This document shows, piece after piece, positions 39,219-48,351 of a DNA stretch of 64,000 nucleotides. Source of the DNA: Halomicrobium zhouii (lineage in GTDB: Archaea; Halobacteriota; Halobacteria; Halobacteriales; Haloarculaceae); NCBI RefSeq assembly GCF_900114435.1, contig NZ_FOZK01000005.1, forward strand, positions 124,001-188,000. Direction: 5' to 3'. The notes below the pieces were generated by a model that did no database searches, was not told the DNA's origin, and worked only from the letters and a program-made list of their open reading frames with translations. The position numbers and the translations under genes were made by a program. Position 1 is the stretch's first letter, and each line of letters starts with the position of its first letter.

Positions 39219-39908
39219 CTACTGGGCGGCAACGCCCAGTTCGTCGATCAGCGTCTGGGCGGCCTCGGTCGAGGACTCCGGCCCCCGTGCGGTGATCAGG
39301 TCGCCGTCGACCGTGACGCTCGAATCCGCGTCCAGTTCGGCGTCCCAGTTACCGCCCGCCGCGACGACCTCGTCCTCGACCCAGTAGGGGAGTTTCCGGC
39401 CGTCCGGCAGGCGGTCGTACTCGTCGACGATGCCCTCCTCCCACTCGTTCGGGAAGCCGGTGACGTCGCGGCCCTCGACGAGCAACTCGCCGTCGGAGTT
39501 CCTGGTGAAGGCCAGGATGCCGACGGCGTGGCAGACGACCAGCGCCGTGCCCTCCTCGCCCTCGACCGCGTCGCGCAGGAGCGCGCGGGCGTGGGTGTCC
39601 TGATTGACGTCCCACTCAGCCCCGTGGCCGCCCGGGAAGACGACGGCGTCGTAGTCGGCGGCGTCGACCGTCGCGACCGGTTCCGGGTCGTTCAGGCGCT
39701 CGTCGGTCTCGTGGATTTCGCGGATCCGCTCGGCCTCCTCCTCGCCGACGCTGTCGGGGTCGACCGAGCGCTCGTCGATCTCCGGCGGGTCGCCCGACGG
39801 CGTCGCGACGGTGGCGTCGACGTCGGCCGCGTCCAGCGCTGTCAGCGGGTCTATACATTCTTCGCCCCAGTAGCCGTGTTCGCTGACGACGATCAGTGCC
39901 GATGGCAT
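39219..39908 (-). CDS. DJ-1/PfpI family protein (Hsp31/glyoxalase III-like)
   Basis: The 229-residue protein has the DJ-1 fold motifs VVSEHGYWGEECIDPL, YDAVVFPGGHGAEWD and the nucleophile elbow VVCHAVGILAF, with Cys ~124 as the catalytic residue. A further His and acidic residues could complete a triad. The nearest family group by length and motifs includes chaperone/deglycase or glyoxalase III enzymes that detoxify methylglyoxal; it is cytoplasmic. It is not linked to an obvious operon partner. Confidence 0.9.
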   Translation of the reverse strand: MPSALIVVSEHGYWGEECIDPLTALDAADVDATVATPSGDPPEIDERSVDPDSVGEEEAERIREIHETDERLNDPEPVATVDAADYDAVVFPGGHGAEWDVNQDTHARALLRDAVEGEEGTALVVCHAVGILAFTRNSDGELLVEGRDVTGFPNEWEEGIVDEYDRLPDGRKLPYWVEDEVVAAGGNWDAELDADSSVTVDGDLITARGPESSTEAAQTLIDELGVAAQ

Positions 39909-40070
39909 GGTGACTCTGCTTCGGGTGCCACGGCAAAAAATGTCACTGCGGGTGTCACTGTCTCTCCTACTAGAAGGTTTATGGGTCAGTATCGACTACG
40001 GCCTCTAACGACGAATGGCCCCCCGACGCAGCCACCCCTGGGCGGTGCCGCACGAGTATTCTGAGCTACC

Positions 40071-40799
40071 ATGAAGGACATAGAGGAGAGCGTCTCCGGC
40101 TTCAAACGACGCGGCGGCTGGGTCGACGTCGTCGAGCACGGCGAACGCATCACACAGGCGCTACACGACCTGGCCGACGACGAAGACGTGGAAGAGGAAG
40201 TGGGCAGCGACGCCCTCGACGGGTTCGACGAGTGGCGACCCAAGAGCCACGAACGCCTCGACGACGACGTCAACGAGAAGACCGCCGAGCAGGCGAGCGT
40301 CGGCGAAGGCAAGGGCGAGAAGGCCGGCAAGGACCCCGACGACGACCTCCGGACCGCGGGCGAGAAACTGGCCGACTCCTACGAGAACCTCGACGAACCC
40401 GAGGACGCCGTCGAATCCTGGGGCGAGAGCCTGGACTACGTCGCGCGCGCCGCGGACTCGGCCGGCAGAAAGGCCCTGCGCGCCGTCGAGGACAAGGTGT
40501 ACAAGAACGTGATGACCCAGATCGCGCCCTACTACTTCGACAACGAACTCGTCAGCGCGAACCTCCAGCGCGTCAACGGCGACGACCGGCCGGAGTACGT
40601 CTTCGAGGTCAACGTCAACGACGACGACCTGAAGGAACGGGTCTCCAATCGCCTGGCGGACTACGAGACCTCCGTCGACCGCTGGCACGTCAACACCGAG
40701 AAGGAGACCGAGGTCGCCCAGGCCGCCGAGGGGCTCGAAGTCACGGAGGAGGAAGTGATGGCGGAACCGGAGAAGGATCCCGGCGGCAAGACGAACTGA
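40071..40799 (+). CDS. DUF5828 family haloarchaeal protein
   Basis: The 242-residue protein is highly acidic and hydrophilic: residues ~1-130 are predicted helical (KDIEESVSGFKRRGGWVDVVEHGERITQALHDLADD) and residues ~130-215 look more globular (KVYKNVMTQIAPYYFDNELVSANLQR). No catalytic or membrane motif is visible. I recognise it as the DUF5828 family restricted to haloarchaea, whose function is unknown. An A/T element in the ~100 bases before it (TAGAAGGTTTATGGG) may be its promoter. Confidence 0.85.
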   Translation: MKDIEESVSGFKRRGGWVDVVEHGERITQALHDLADDEDVEEEVGSDALDGFDEWRPKSHERLDDDVNEKTAEQASVGEGKGEKAGKDPDDDLRTAGEKLADSYENLDEPEDAVESWGESLDYVARAADSAGRKALRAVEDKVYKNVMTQIAPYYFDNELVSANLQRVNGDDRPEYVFEVNVNDDDLKERVSNRLADYETSVDRWHVNTEKETEVAQAAEGLEVTEEEVMAEPEKDPGGKTN

Positions 40800-40830
40800 C
40801 GAGGCGTTTTATCGCCGCGACCCTTCGGCG

Positions 40831-40977
40831 TCACCACTCCCGTCGTTCGATGCGGTAGCTGTCACAGGTCGGGCAGACCTGTCGGCGGTGTTCGAACGCT
40901 CGTCCGCAGCGCTGGCACTGGTACTCCCCGTGCTCGCCGTCGTCACCGAACAGGCCGCGAACGATCTGTCGAAACAT
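40831..40977 (-). CDS. Small zinc-ribbon protein
   Basis: The protein is 48 residues, starting MFRQIVRGLFGDDGEHG at ATG 40977 with GGAGGAGG immediately before it. It has a CQRCGRAF...VCPTCDSYRI zinc ribbon (four Cys in two CxxC knuckles). A minus-strand TATA-like TTTATATC lies at 41013-41020. Such tiny haloarchaeal zinc-finger proteins are abundant and may bind nucleic acid or protein; no role is known. A longer frame to 41079 crosses this promoter. Confidence 0.78.
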   Translation of the reverse strand: MFRQIVRGLFGDDGEHGEYQCQRCGRAFEHRRQVCPTCDSYRIERREW

Positions 40978-41012
40978 CCTCCTCCCCGGACGTGAAGTGA
41001 CACCTCGAATTG

Positions 41013-41020
41013 ATATAAAT
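41013..41020 (-). promoter_or_regulatory. TATA element of the zinc-ribbon gene
   Basis: TTTATATC on the minus strand lies 36-43 bases upstream of ATG 40977, in an AT-rich patch of otherwise GC-rich DNA. Confidence 0.5.
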
Positions 41021-41136
41021 CTGATCGTAGCCGCCGCGGTGGGTGTCGCTCGCGCTTGGCTCGACACGCTGAACACCACGCAATCGGGACAGGTAACCGG
41101 CAGCCTAATACAGAGTCGACAATAAGTCGGGGGCAG

Positions 41137-42333
41137 ATGGTCGCGACAGCCACACTGGCTACGCTGGTCGTCGCGGCAGCGGCGAGCCTCTTCATGGCGT
41201 GGGCCATCGGCGCCGGGTCCTCCGGCTCCACGCCGTTCGCCCCGGCAGTGGGCGCCAACGCCATCTCGGTGATGCGAGCGGGCTTCTTCGTCGGGATTCT
41301 CGGATTCGCGGGGGCGGTGTTGCAGGGCGCGGCAGTCACCGACACTGTCGGGAACGAGCTGGTCGTACTACCCGGCGGCGGACTAACTGCCGTGGCCGCG
41401 ACGATTGCGTTGACTATCGCCGCGCTCCTGGTCGCCGTCGGCATCTTCGCCGGCTACCCCATCGCGACGGCCTTTACCGTCACGGGCGCAGTCATCGGCG
41501 TCGGGATCGCGATGGGCGGTGGCCCGGCCTGGGACCAGTACGCCGTCATCGGCGGGATGTGGATCGCGATGCCGTTCGTCGGTGCCGCGATGGCGTACCT
41601 GACCGCGCGATTCCTTCGGAACGAGTCCGTGCCCGAACGCCGGGCTGTGGCGCTGCTGGGCGCGCTCGTCGGCCTGGCGCTCGTCCACATCAAGTTCGTG
41701 CTGCTCGCGCCGGGCGAGAACCAGGCCTCTATCGCGACGGCGGTCGCGCGGGCGGTCGGCGGCGGATCGCTGGTCGAAATACTGGTCTCACTCGCCGCCG
41801 TCGTCCTCGCCGCGGGCCTCCTGACGGCCGACATGCGCCGCGACGCGACTGGCGGACAGCGACGGTTCCTGCTTGCGCTCGGCGGGCTGGTGGCCTTCTC
41901 CGCCGGGGGGAGCCAGGTCGGGCTTGCTATCGGACCGCTCCAACCGCTATTACTCTCGGAGTCCGGGCCGACGGTTTCGATAACCGTCCTGCTGGTGTTC
42001 GGCGGCATCGGGCTGATCGCGGGCTCCTGGACCGGCGCACCGCGGATGATCAAGGCCGTCAGCCAGGACTACTCCTCGCTGGGGCCGCGCCGATCCATCG
42101 CGGCGCTGATGGCGGCGTTCGCGCTGGCCCAGTCCGCGGTGTACCTCGGCGTGCCCGTCTCGTTCAACGAGATAATCATCTTCTCGATCATCGGCAGCGG
42201 CTTCGCGGCCGGCGAGGGCGAGGTTAGTGCCCGAAAGATCGGGTACACGGTACTGGCCTGGATCGGGTCGCTGGTGCTCGCGTTCGGTCTGAGCTACGGC
42301 GTGTACACGGGCATCGCGATGGCGTTCTTCTAG
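41137..42333 (+). CDS. PiT-family inorganic phosphate (anion) permease, copy 3
   Basis: The 398-residue membrane protein with about 10 helices has the first repeat MAWAIGAGSSGSTPFAPAVGANAISVMRA and the second FSAGGSQVGLAIGPL, both PiT-like but more divergent than copies 1 and 2 in this window. The ATG at 41137 follows GGGGGCAG and fits the hydrophobic start MVATATLATLVV. It is probably an ion-coupled anion carrier; substrate is less certain than for the other two. It is convergent with the small membrane gene at 42330 (4-base overlap). Confidence 0.88.
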   Translation: MVATATLATLVVAAAASLFMAWAIGAGSSGSTPFAPAVGANAISVMRAGFFVGILGFAGAVLQGAAVTDTVGNELVVLPGGGLTAVAATIALTIAALLVAVGIFAGYPIATAFTVTGAVIGVGIAMGGGPAWDQYAVIGGMWIAMPFVGAAMAYLTARFLRNESVPERRAVALLGALVGLALVHIKFVLLAPGENQASIATAVARAVGGGSLVEILVSLAAVVLAAGLLTADMRRDATGGQRRFLLALGGLVAFSAGGSQVGLAIGPLQPLLLSESGPTVSITVLLVFGGIGLIAGSWTGAPRMIKAVSQDYSSLGPRRSIAALMAAFALAQSAVYLGVPVSFNEIIIFSIIGSGFAAGEGEVSARKIGYTVLAWIGSLVLAFGLSYGVYTGIAMAFF

Positions 42334-42782
42334 TCGACGACGCCGGCGCGGATCAGCACTGCTTCGCTAACGGTCCAGAGGAGCGCAACGGCGACGAGTA
42401 GCGTCCCCGTCGCGACCAGTCCGAGGAAGGTGAGGATGGTGTTGACGATGCCAGTTACCTGGATAGCGACGACCGGGGCGACCAGACTCGCCACGAGAAC
42501 GCTCAGTCCAGCGCCGGAGAGCTGGCGCTGGCGGCGACCCACCGTGAGAAGGCCGCCGCCGTCCGCCCGCGCGGGCGAGATGACCAGTGCGAAGCCGATG
42601 CCTGCGACCCCGACACCGCCGAGCGCGTACGTGCCGAAGTAAGCGAGTCCTGCACCGAACGCTTCACCCTGCGGGGGGGTAGCGTGGAAGCCTGCCACCA
42701 CCCACGCAGAAAGCCCGACGAGAGAGAACCCGAAGAGGAAAGCGAGCGAACTGAGGGCCCCGGTGGCGCTGAGACGTCGCAT
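42330..42782 (-). CDS. Four-helix membrane protein, function unknown
   Basis: The 150-residue protein has hydrophobic helices at ~10-30, ~42-66, ~88-110 and ~115-140. It has no signal for lipid attachment, catalysis or cofactor binding. A short hydrophilic loop GGGLLTVGRRQRQLSGA separates the halves. It overlaps the 3' end of the PiT gene by 4 bases. I do not recognise the family. Confidence 0.72.
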   Translation of the reverse strand: MRRLSATGALSSLAFLFGFSLVGLSAWVVAGFHATPPQGEAFGAGLAYFGTYALGGVGVAGIGFALVISPARADGGGLLTVGRRQRQLSGAGLSVLVASLVAPVVAIQVTGIVNTILTFLGLVATGTLLVAVALLWTVSEAVLIRAGVVD

Positions 42783-42865
42783 AGCAGCCGATCATACAGG
42801 TGACATGAATACCTTCTGTTTCACGCAGCGAGCAGCCACGTCTCGCACGGTCCCGTCACTGACAG

Positions 42866-43045
42866 TCATCGCAACACGACGGCGTACGTCACGACCGCAA
42901 GGAACAGCGTCGACACCGCGACGGTCGGCCAGCTGAACTCGTTGATGCCGGCGAAATCGAGGAGGGTGACGACCATGACGCTGAAGAAAAACGAGAGTGC
43001 CAGGTCGAGCACGAGCAGGACGCGCAGGTCGCCCTCGGCGGCCAT
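42866..43045 (-). CDS. Small two-helix membrane protein (59 residues)
   Basis: It starts MAAEGDLRVLLVLDLALSFF at ATG 43045 and ends AVVTYAVVLR. Two hydrophobic helices (residues ~8-30 and ~40-58) are separated by the loop FAGINEFSWP. Codon use and composition match the surrounding real genes. The third codon positions are almost all G or C. The function is unknown. It is divergent from the DUF/ArsA pair on the plus strand. Confidence 0.68.
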   Translation of the reverse strand: MAAEGDLRVLLVLDLALSFFFSVMVVTLLDFAGINEFSWPTVAVSTLFLAVVTYAVVLR

Positions 43046-43242
43046 ACGGTCGCTGGTCCCACGAACGGCTTTGGTATGTGGCTCCTACCCGGAGAGTACT
43101 TCGCCGATTCCCAGGCGATACCGAAGAGTGGCAGGAGAGCCGCTATCCGTCGCGACCGCACGCTTATGTTTCTCGATTGCGAAGTTCTGGGCATGGTTGT
43201 CATTGACGCCCACGGTTCGCGGTCTGGTGGTGATCGGGGCGT

Positions 43243-43557
43243 ATGAGCGACCGACGCGCCCGGCTCGCCCGTCGTATCGCCGCGTTCCGCGAGTGGGTCG
43301 AAGAGTGGGCCCACGGCCTCTGGCACGGGATGGTCGAACACCCCGCCAGCGAGAAGATAGAGAAGGAGGCCGAGGACGTCGAGGACGCGTTCCTCTTCGC
43401 CTGCTTCGCCGACGCCTTCGGCATCCCGAGCCCCATCTCCTACTACACCGTCGAACTGCTGCCCTCCCTCGGCGACGAGTTCGAGGCCTGGGAGCGGCGG
43501 ATGTGGGACCGCGGGTCGCTCCTCGAACGCAAGGGCCAGCAGTACCACGTCCACTGA
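43243..43557 (+). CDS. Small unknown protein coupled to the ArsA/Get3-type ATPase
   Basis: The 104-residue protein is mainly helical: ARLARRIAAFREWVEEWAHGLWHGMVEHP, then EDVEDAFLFACFADAFGIPSPISYYTVELLP and FEAWERRMWDRGS. It is Trp-rich (five Trp) and has no signal peptide or zinc motif; residues ~50-75 form a mildly hydrophobic patch. Its stop TGA overlaps the ATG of the ATPase gene by one base, so they are translated together and a physical or functional link is plausible. I do not recognise the family. Confidence 0.82.
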   Translation: MSDRRARLARRIAAFREWVEEWAHGLWHGMVEHPASEKIEKEAEDVEDAFLFACFADAFGIPSPISYYTVELLPSLGDEFEAWERRMWDRGSLLERKGQQYHVH

Positions 43558-44525
43558 TGGAACGATTCGTCTTCTTCGGCGGGAAGGGCGGCGTCGGCAA
43601 GACGACCGTTGCCGCCGCCTACGCGACGAAGTGCGCCGCGGCGGGCCTGGAGACGCTCCTCGTCTCGACGGACCCTGCCCACAGCACGTCGGACGTGTTC
43701 GGCCAGCAGTTCGGCGACGACGCCCGGCGAGTCGAGGGGTTCGAGAACCTCTGGGCGATGGAGCTCGACCCCGACGAGGAGGTCGAGCGCCACCTGCAGG
43801 AGGTCCGCCGACGCATGAACGACCAGGTGAGCGCGTCCATCGTCAACGAACTCGACCGACAGATCGAACTCGCTCACCAGACGCCGGGAGCCTACGAGGC
43901 GGCGCTGTTCGACCGGTTTATCGAAGTAATGCGCAGTGCGGGTGAGTACGACCGCGTCGTCTTCGACACCTCGCCGACCGGCGGCACCCTCCGCTTGCTC
44001 GCGCTTCCGGAGTTCCTCGAGAAGTGGATCGAGCGCCTCGTCGCCAAACGCGTCCAGAGCGTCGACCTGTTCGAGAAGGCCGCCATCGGGAAGCAGGCGG
44101 CCCGCCGCCGCCTCGACGACGACCCGATCATCGCCCACCTCCGCGAGCGCAAGGAGAAATTCGAGTTCGCGGCGCGCACCCTCCGCGACGAGTCGGCGTT
44201 CTACCTCGTCCTCAACCCCGACGGACTCTCGGTCGCAGAGACGCGACGCGCCGTCGACCAGCTGGCCGACACCGGCCTGACCGTCGACGGTCTCGTCGTC
44301 AACCGGGTGACGCCGGAACCCGACGACGACGAGCAGGGCCGGGGCGCCCGGTTCCTCCGCGAGCGCGTCGCGACGGAGCGCGAGCACCTGGGGCGCATTC
44401 GCGAAACGTTCGACGAACCCGTCGTCGGGGTCATCGAGACCCGCGCGGGAGACGTCGATTCGGACCTGCTGGCGACTATCGCCGACGAACTGGACGTCAG
44501 CGTCGCCGAGTCAGTGGAGGCGTGA
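43557..44525 (+). CDS. ArsA/Get3 (TRC40) family ATPase
   Basis: The 322-residue single-domain P-loop ATPase has the deviant Walker A GGKGGVGKTT (~8-17), switch 1 STDPAHSTSDVFG and switch 2 DTSPTGGTLRLLALP. The distal part carries the A-loop-like NRVTPEPDDD. The usual CxxC dimer-zinc motif of eukaryotic Get3 is not visible. Archaeal relatives can bind tail-anchored membrane proteins, while ArsA proper has two tandem ATPase halves; this one has a single half. No arsenic genes are near, so a targeting-type role seems likelier. Confidence 0.93.
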   Translation: MERFVFFGGKGGVGKTTVAAAYATKCAAAGLETLLVSTDPAHSTSDVFGQQFGDDARRVEGFENLWAMELDPDEEVERHLQEVRRRMNDQVSASIVNELDRQIELAHQTPGAYEAALFDRFIEVMRSAGEYDRVVFDTSPTGGTLRLLALPEFLEKWIERLVAKRVQSVDLFEKAAIGKQAARRRLDDDPIIAHLRERKEKFEFAARTLRDESAFYLVLNPDGLSVAETRRAVDQLADTGLTVDGLVVNRVTPEPDDDEQGRGARFLRERVATEREHLGRIRETFDEPVVGVIETRAGDVDSDLLATIADELDVSVAESVEA

Positions 44526-44770
44526 CCGGCGCCGTCGCCGCTGTCCGAGGTGGCGGACACTCCTGACGCCCGTCCCTGCGTCTTACGTACCACCCTTTCC
44601 GCAGGACGTCGTCAGATACCTACAGGATATGACATCGCAAGCCCAGAAAGCACTCGCTACTGCCTTCGAACGTGGCAGCAGCAAGGTGTTAGAAGCACCA
44701 TTCGACATATACTTTCTGGTGTAGTTAAGGCGACGCTCGGCGTCCGATTCCTGATAGGTGTTCCCATACC

Positions 44771-46636
44771 ATGGTTCAGGTCATGTGGATGGCGGTTCTG
44801 GCACTGGTCACGTTCTCGGTCGGCTACGTCGGCTACTCCCGGTACCTGGCGAGGTTCGTGGAACTGGACGACGAGAACGAGACGCCGGCGCACAAGTACG
44901 ACGACGGCCAGGAGTACGTGCCCTCGAAGCGGTCCGTACTGCTGGGCCACCACTACTCATCCATCGCGGGCGGCGCGCCCATCGCCGGCCCCATCACGGC
45001 CGCGGCAGCGTTCGGCTGGATCCCGGCGCTAATCTGGATCGCCGTCGGTAACCCGCTGTTCGGCGCGGTCCACGACTTCATGGCGCTGTCGTCGTCGGTC
45101 CGCCACGAGGGGAAGTCGATCGGCTACATCATCGGCGAGTACGTCGGCGAGCGGGGCAAGAACATGTTGCTGTGGTTCGCGTACCTGACGATCATCCTCG
45201 TCATCGCCGCGTTCGCGTACCTCATCGGGCTGGTGTTCGACGCCTTCCCGTGGACCGCGACGGCGTCGCTGGTGTACATCGCCCTGGCGGTCCTGTTCGG
45301 GGTGTACCTCTACCAGCTGAACCTGCCCTTCCTGCCGGGAGCGATCGCCTTCGTCGCGATGGTGTTCGGCGGCGTCTGGGTGGGCCTCCAGTACCCCATC
45401 GCCGTGTTCGCCCGCGAGGGGCTGCCCGCCGGGACCATCGTCCTGCTGGGCGACGGGGGTAGCTGGCTCCCGCTGGCGGCGGCGACGAACGCGAACATGG
45501 CGGCCTGGGTGTTCGTCACCATCCTCTACGCCTTCGCCGCGAGCGTGTTGCCGGTGTGGGTGTTGCTCCAGCCGCGGGACTTCCTCACCTCCAGCCTGCT
45601 GTACGTCGGCGTCGGCGGGATGATCCTCGGGGCCATCGTCGGCACCGTGGTCGGCTTCTCGCCCATCACCGTCGACGTCGCCTCGGCCGGCATCGAGGGC
45701 GTCGAGGTGACGTCGCTGACCACCCAGATCCCGGGCTGGACCGGCTTCGTCCACTCCTCGCTCGGGCCACTGTTCCCGTTCCTCTTCGTGACCATCGCCT
45801 GCGGGACGATCAGCGGCTTCCACTCGCTGGTCTCCTCGGGGACGACGGCCAAGCAACTCGACCGGGAGTCCGACGCGCGCGTCATCGGCTACGGCGGGAT
45901 GCTCGGCGAGGGGCTGCTGGCCATCACTGCCGTCATCGCCGTCTCCATCATCGCGGGCGGCACCGAGACGCTGAGCTCCGCGCTCGTGACCTTCCCGGCC
46001 GGCGGCGGCGCCCTCCTCACGGTGTTCGGCCTCGGCGTCACCGCGGCGGCGACGTTCATCGGCCTCGTGTTCGTCAGCTTCCTCCTGACGAGCACGGACA
46101 CGGCGATGCGCCTGGGCCGGTACATGTACGAGGAGGTCGTCGGGACGCCGGAGACCAGCCTGGAGCGGACGACGACGAATCGCTACGTCAACGCCGGCAT
46201 CCTCGCGCTCGCGGGCTACCTGCTCGTCGCCAGCGGCACCTGGGAGAACATCTGGCCGCTGTTCGGCGGCGCGAACCAGTCGCTCGCGGCCCTGGCCCTG
46301 CTCGTCGCGACGGTGTGGCTGGCCAACTGGGACGACGACAAACAGCTCGTCTCCACCGGCGCGCCGCTGGTGTTCATGCTCGCCGTCACCGTCGTCGCGC
46401 TGCTGTGGATCGGGCTGCTGCGCAACCCCTCGACCATCCTCGCCGGTGAGGCCGGTGGCCTGGTCGCGACCGTGTCGCTCCTGTTCCAGAGCCTCATCGC
46501 GCTCGTGCTGGTCGGCCTCATCTTCGGCCTGGTGCGTTACAGCGTCGACGACATCAGGGAGGCCCGTGGCGGCCTCGACCGCGAGTCGCTCGTCGGCAGC
46601 GGTGGCAGCGGTCCCCCGGAACCGTCCGACGACTAG
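44771..46636 (+). CDS. cstA: Carbon starvation protein CstA family transporter
   Basis: The 621-residue membrane protein has about 16-17 helices with the conserved N-terminal GHHYSSIAGGAPIAGPITAAAAFGWIPALIWI and VHDFMALSSSVRHEGKSIGYI. By family it takes up peptides or pyruvate under carbon limitation. It has a hydrophilic C-terminal tail (VDDIREARGGLDRESLVGSG). ATG 44771 gives MVQVMWMAVLALVTFSVGYVG, which fits a first membrane helix. An AT-rich stretch (44706-44735, containing GACATATACTTTC) is the probable promoter. Confidence 0.94.
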   Translation: MVQVMWMAVLALVTFSVGYVGYSRYLARFVELDDENETPAHKYDDGQEYVPSKRSVLLGHHYSSIAGGAPIAGPITAAAAFGWIPALIWIAVGNPLFGAVHDFMALSSSVRHEGKSIGYIIGEYVGERGKNMLLWFAYLTIILVIAAFAYLIGLVFDAFPWTATASLVYIALAVLFGVYLYQLNLPFLPGAIAFVAMVFGGVWVGLQYPIAVFAREGLPAGTIVLLGDGGSWLPLAAATNANMAAWVFVTILYAFAASVLPVWVLLQPRDFLTSSLLYVGVGGMILGAIVGTVVGFSPITVDVASAGIEGVEVTSLTTQIPGWTGFVHSSLGPLFPFLFVTIACGTISGFHSLVSSGTTAKQLDRESDARVIGYGGMLGEGLLAITAVIAVSIIAGGTETLSSALVTFPAGGGALLTVFGLGVTAAATFIGLVFVSFLLTSTDTAMRLGRYMYEEVVGTPETSLERTTTNRYVNAGILALAGYLLVASGTWENIWPLFGGANQSLAALALLVATVWLANWDDDKQLVSTGAPLVFMLAVTVVALLWIGLLRNPSTILAGEAGGLVATVSLLFQSLIALVLVGLIFGLVRYSVDDIREARGGLDRESLVGSGGSGPPEPSDD

Positions 46637-47298
46637 GGGAGCAGTCGCGACAGGAGTCCCGACGACGAGTCCCCCTCCTCGTCCGACTCCCACAGCGCGA
46701 ACGCGCGGGCGATGTCGGCCGACTCGCTCGCGACGATGTTCTCCCTTTCCGGTGCGACGACGACCAGGTTCACCTCGTAGTGGCCGTGGTAGCCGTACTT
46801 GATCAGCGTCCGATCCGAGAAGCCCGCGACGAACGACCGGACGTCGTCGGGGACCTTCGGCGCGACGACAGCGAACGTGAAGTCGGTGCTGAAGTGCTCT
46901 TCGCTGGGCTCGACCGTCTTGTCGGCCAGGTCGTGACCCAGTTCGACGAGACGCTCTAGGTCGGCGACGGTCACCGACTCGGTCCGGCGCGCGTAGAGGT
47001 GCTCGGTCCGCTCGTGGTGGCCGTAGGTGAGGTTCGGGTGGACGAAGTGCTTCTGCGAGGTCATTGCCAGGCGGCCGTAGAGGTCGAACCGCTCGCCCGC
47101 ACCGCTCTCGCCGGCCTCGACCCGGTGGTCCTTCGCCAGGTCGTAGTTGTGGAACAACCGGTCGCTCACCCGGTCGAAGTACTCGTCCTCCCAGTCGGGA
47201 ACGTCGGGTTCGTTCTCGTCCCTGGCGCTCGCGCCGTCCGCCGACTCCTCGGCGTCTTCCGGTTCTCCGGGTTCGTCGGAATCGCCGGCGGCGCTCAT
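46633..47298 (-). CDS. Conserved haloarchaeal protein of unknown function
   Basis: The 221-residue protein has a low-complexity acidic N-terminus (residues ~1-35, Glu/Asp/Ala) and a folded region that contains DWEDEYFDRVSDRLFHNYDLAKDHRVE, GERFDLYGRLAMTSQKHFVHPNLTYGHHERTEHLY, and FSDRTLIKYGYHGHYEVNLVVVAPERE. It has no membrane helix. The His-rich YGHHERTEHLY stretch might bind metal; that is speculative. The 3' end overlaps cstA by 4 bases, so they converge. Confidence 0.8.
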   Translation of the reverse strand: MSAAGDSDEPGEPEDAEESADGASARDENEPDVPDWEDEYFDRVSDRLFHNYDLAKDHRVEAGESGAGERFDLYGRLAMTSQKHFVHPNLTYGHHERTEHLYARRTESVTVADLERLVELGHDLADKTVEPSEEHFSTDFTFAVVAPKVPDDVRSFVAGFSDRTLIKYGYHGHYEVNLVVVAPERENIVASESADIARAFALWESDEEGDSSSGLLSRLLP

Positions 47299-47442
47299 CT
47301 GACCACCGCCGCGGTGAGCGTCATGATACCGTGGCCCATACGTCCGAAGACGACCGGTTAGTTGAAAAACACGTCGGCGGAGCGAGGGCGGCTACTCGGT
47401 CGGGGCCCACCTTCAAGCCGTCACGAACGCAATATTGCTCGT

Positions 47443-48015
47443 ATGTCCCTCCTCGCCCTCCTCCGCCCGACTCGGGCGATGGCGTTCCCGTTCGCCGCCG
47501 TCCTGTTCCCGCTCCTCTGGTTCGTCTACCGCGACGCGACCGGGGTCGACCGGTTCGCGACGTCGTCCCCCCGGATACTCGCACTCGTCGGCGCGGCGGT
47601 CCTCGTCAGTTACGCCGCTGCCGTCGTCGTCGGGGCAGTTATCGACTCTGCAGCCGGGGCCCCTAGCCGCACGAAACCGCTCTTCGCGCCGTCGAACGGT
47701 GCCCTCACGGTCGTCGCCGTCGTCAGCACGCTCCTGGGTCTGTACCTCCTCGGGGACGCGACGGGCGTCGTCCCGCGCTGGCTCACCACCGTCCTGACCC
47801 CCGTCGGAATCGCAGTGGGCTGGCCGATGCTCGTCGCCATCCTCGCGACCTACGCCGTCGGGAACGCGCTCGGGACCGAACTGCCCCTGGCTGTCGAGGG
47901 GGCGGTCGTCGCCGTCGGGATCGTCGCCAGCGTCGCCTGGCTGTTCGTTCTCGCGTCCTGGTTCGCGGCGTTCGCGACTGGTCGCTCCGCCACGGGCCAC
48001 TCATCGGCGTCGTGA
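47443..48015 (+). CDS. Multi-helix membrane protein, function unknown
   Basis: The 190-residue protein has about five hydrophobic helices (~14-32, ~44-66, ~85-105, ~118-140, ~150-178). No motif is recognised. ATG 47443 is chosen as the first ATG after the convergent gene's start region; GTCG codon use matches neighbours. It is followed by another small membrane gene 72 bases on. Confidence 0.68.
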   Translation: MSLLALLRPTRAMAFPFAAVLFPLLWFVYRDATGVDRFATSSPRILALVGAAVLVSYAAAVVVGAVIDSAAGAPSRTKPLFAPSNGALTVVAVVSTLLGLYLLGDATGVVPRWLTTVLTPVGIAVGWPMLVAILATYAVGNALGTELPLAVEGAVVAVGIVASVAWLFVLASWFAAFATGRSATGHSSAS

Positions 48016-48087
48016 ACGACGCCCCACGCCCTCGCTTCGTCGCTCCGAACCGACGCGCCCATAATCGCCCCCGCCCAACCCGCGGAC

Positions 48088-48351
48088 GTGTCAGAACGCA
48101 CCGAACCGTCGGGGCGGGCCGCGTTCGTCCGCGCGCTAAACGTCCGGCGCAACGCGAAGTGGGGGTTCGCCGTCTCCCTGGTCGTCACGCTGGCAGTCTT
48201 CGGCTTCTTCGTCGTCGTCCCCGGGACGACTCGTCCGTCGGTGCTCTACGTCGCCCTGGGGTTCGTCCTCGCCGTCTCGCTCGGGGGGCTGACGACGGCC
48301 GTCTTCACGCTGTTCTCGGCTATCCGGCTGGCGCGGGAGACGGAGGCGTAG
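48088..48351 (+). CDS. Two-helix membrane protein, function unknown
   Basis: The 87-residue protein starts at GTG 48088 (VSERTEPSGRAAFVRALNVRRNAKW), preceded by a C/G-rich leader. Helices lie at ~28-48 (VSLVVTLAVFGFFVVV) and ~55-80. The N-terminus is basic and should stay in the cytoplasm. No family is recognised. Confidence 0.65.
   Translation: MSERTEPSGRAAFVRALNVRRNAKWGFAVSLVVTLAVFGFFVVVPGTTRPSVLYVALGFVLAVSLGGLTTAVFTLFSAIRLARETEA

Noticed and set aside
43557-44525. Arsenite-pump ATPase ArsA proper
   Set aside because: Only one ATPase half is present, arsenite-binding cysteines are not visible, and no arsB/arsD/arsR genes are near, so the Get3-like label is safer.
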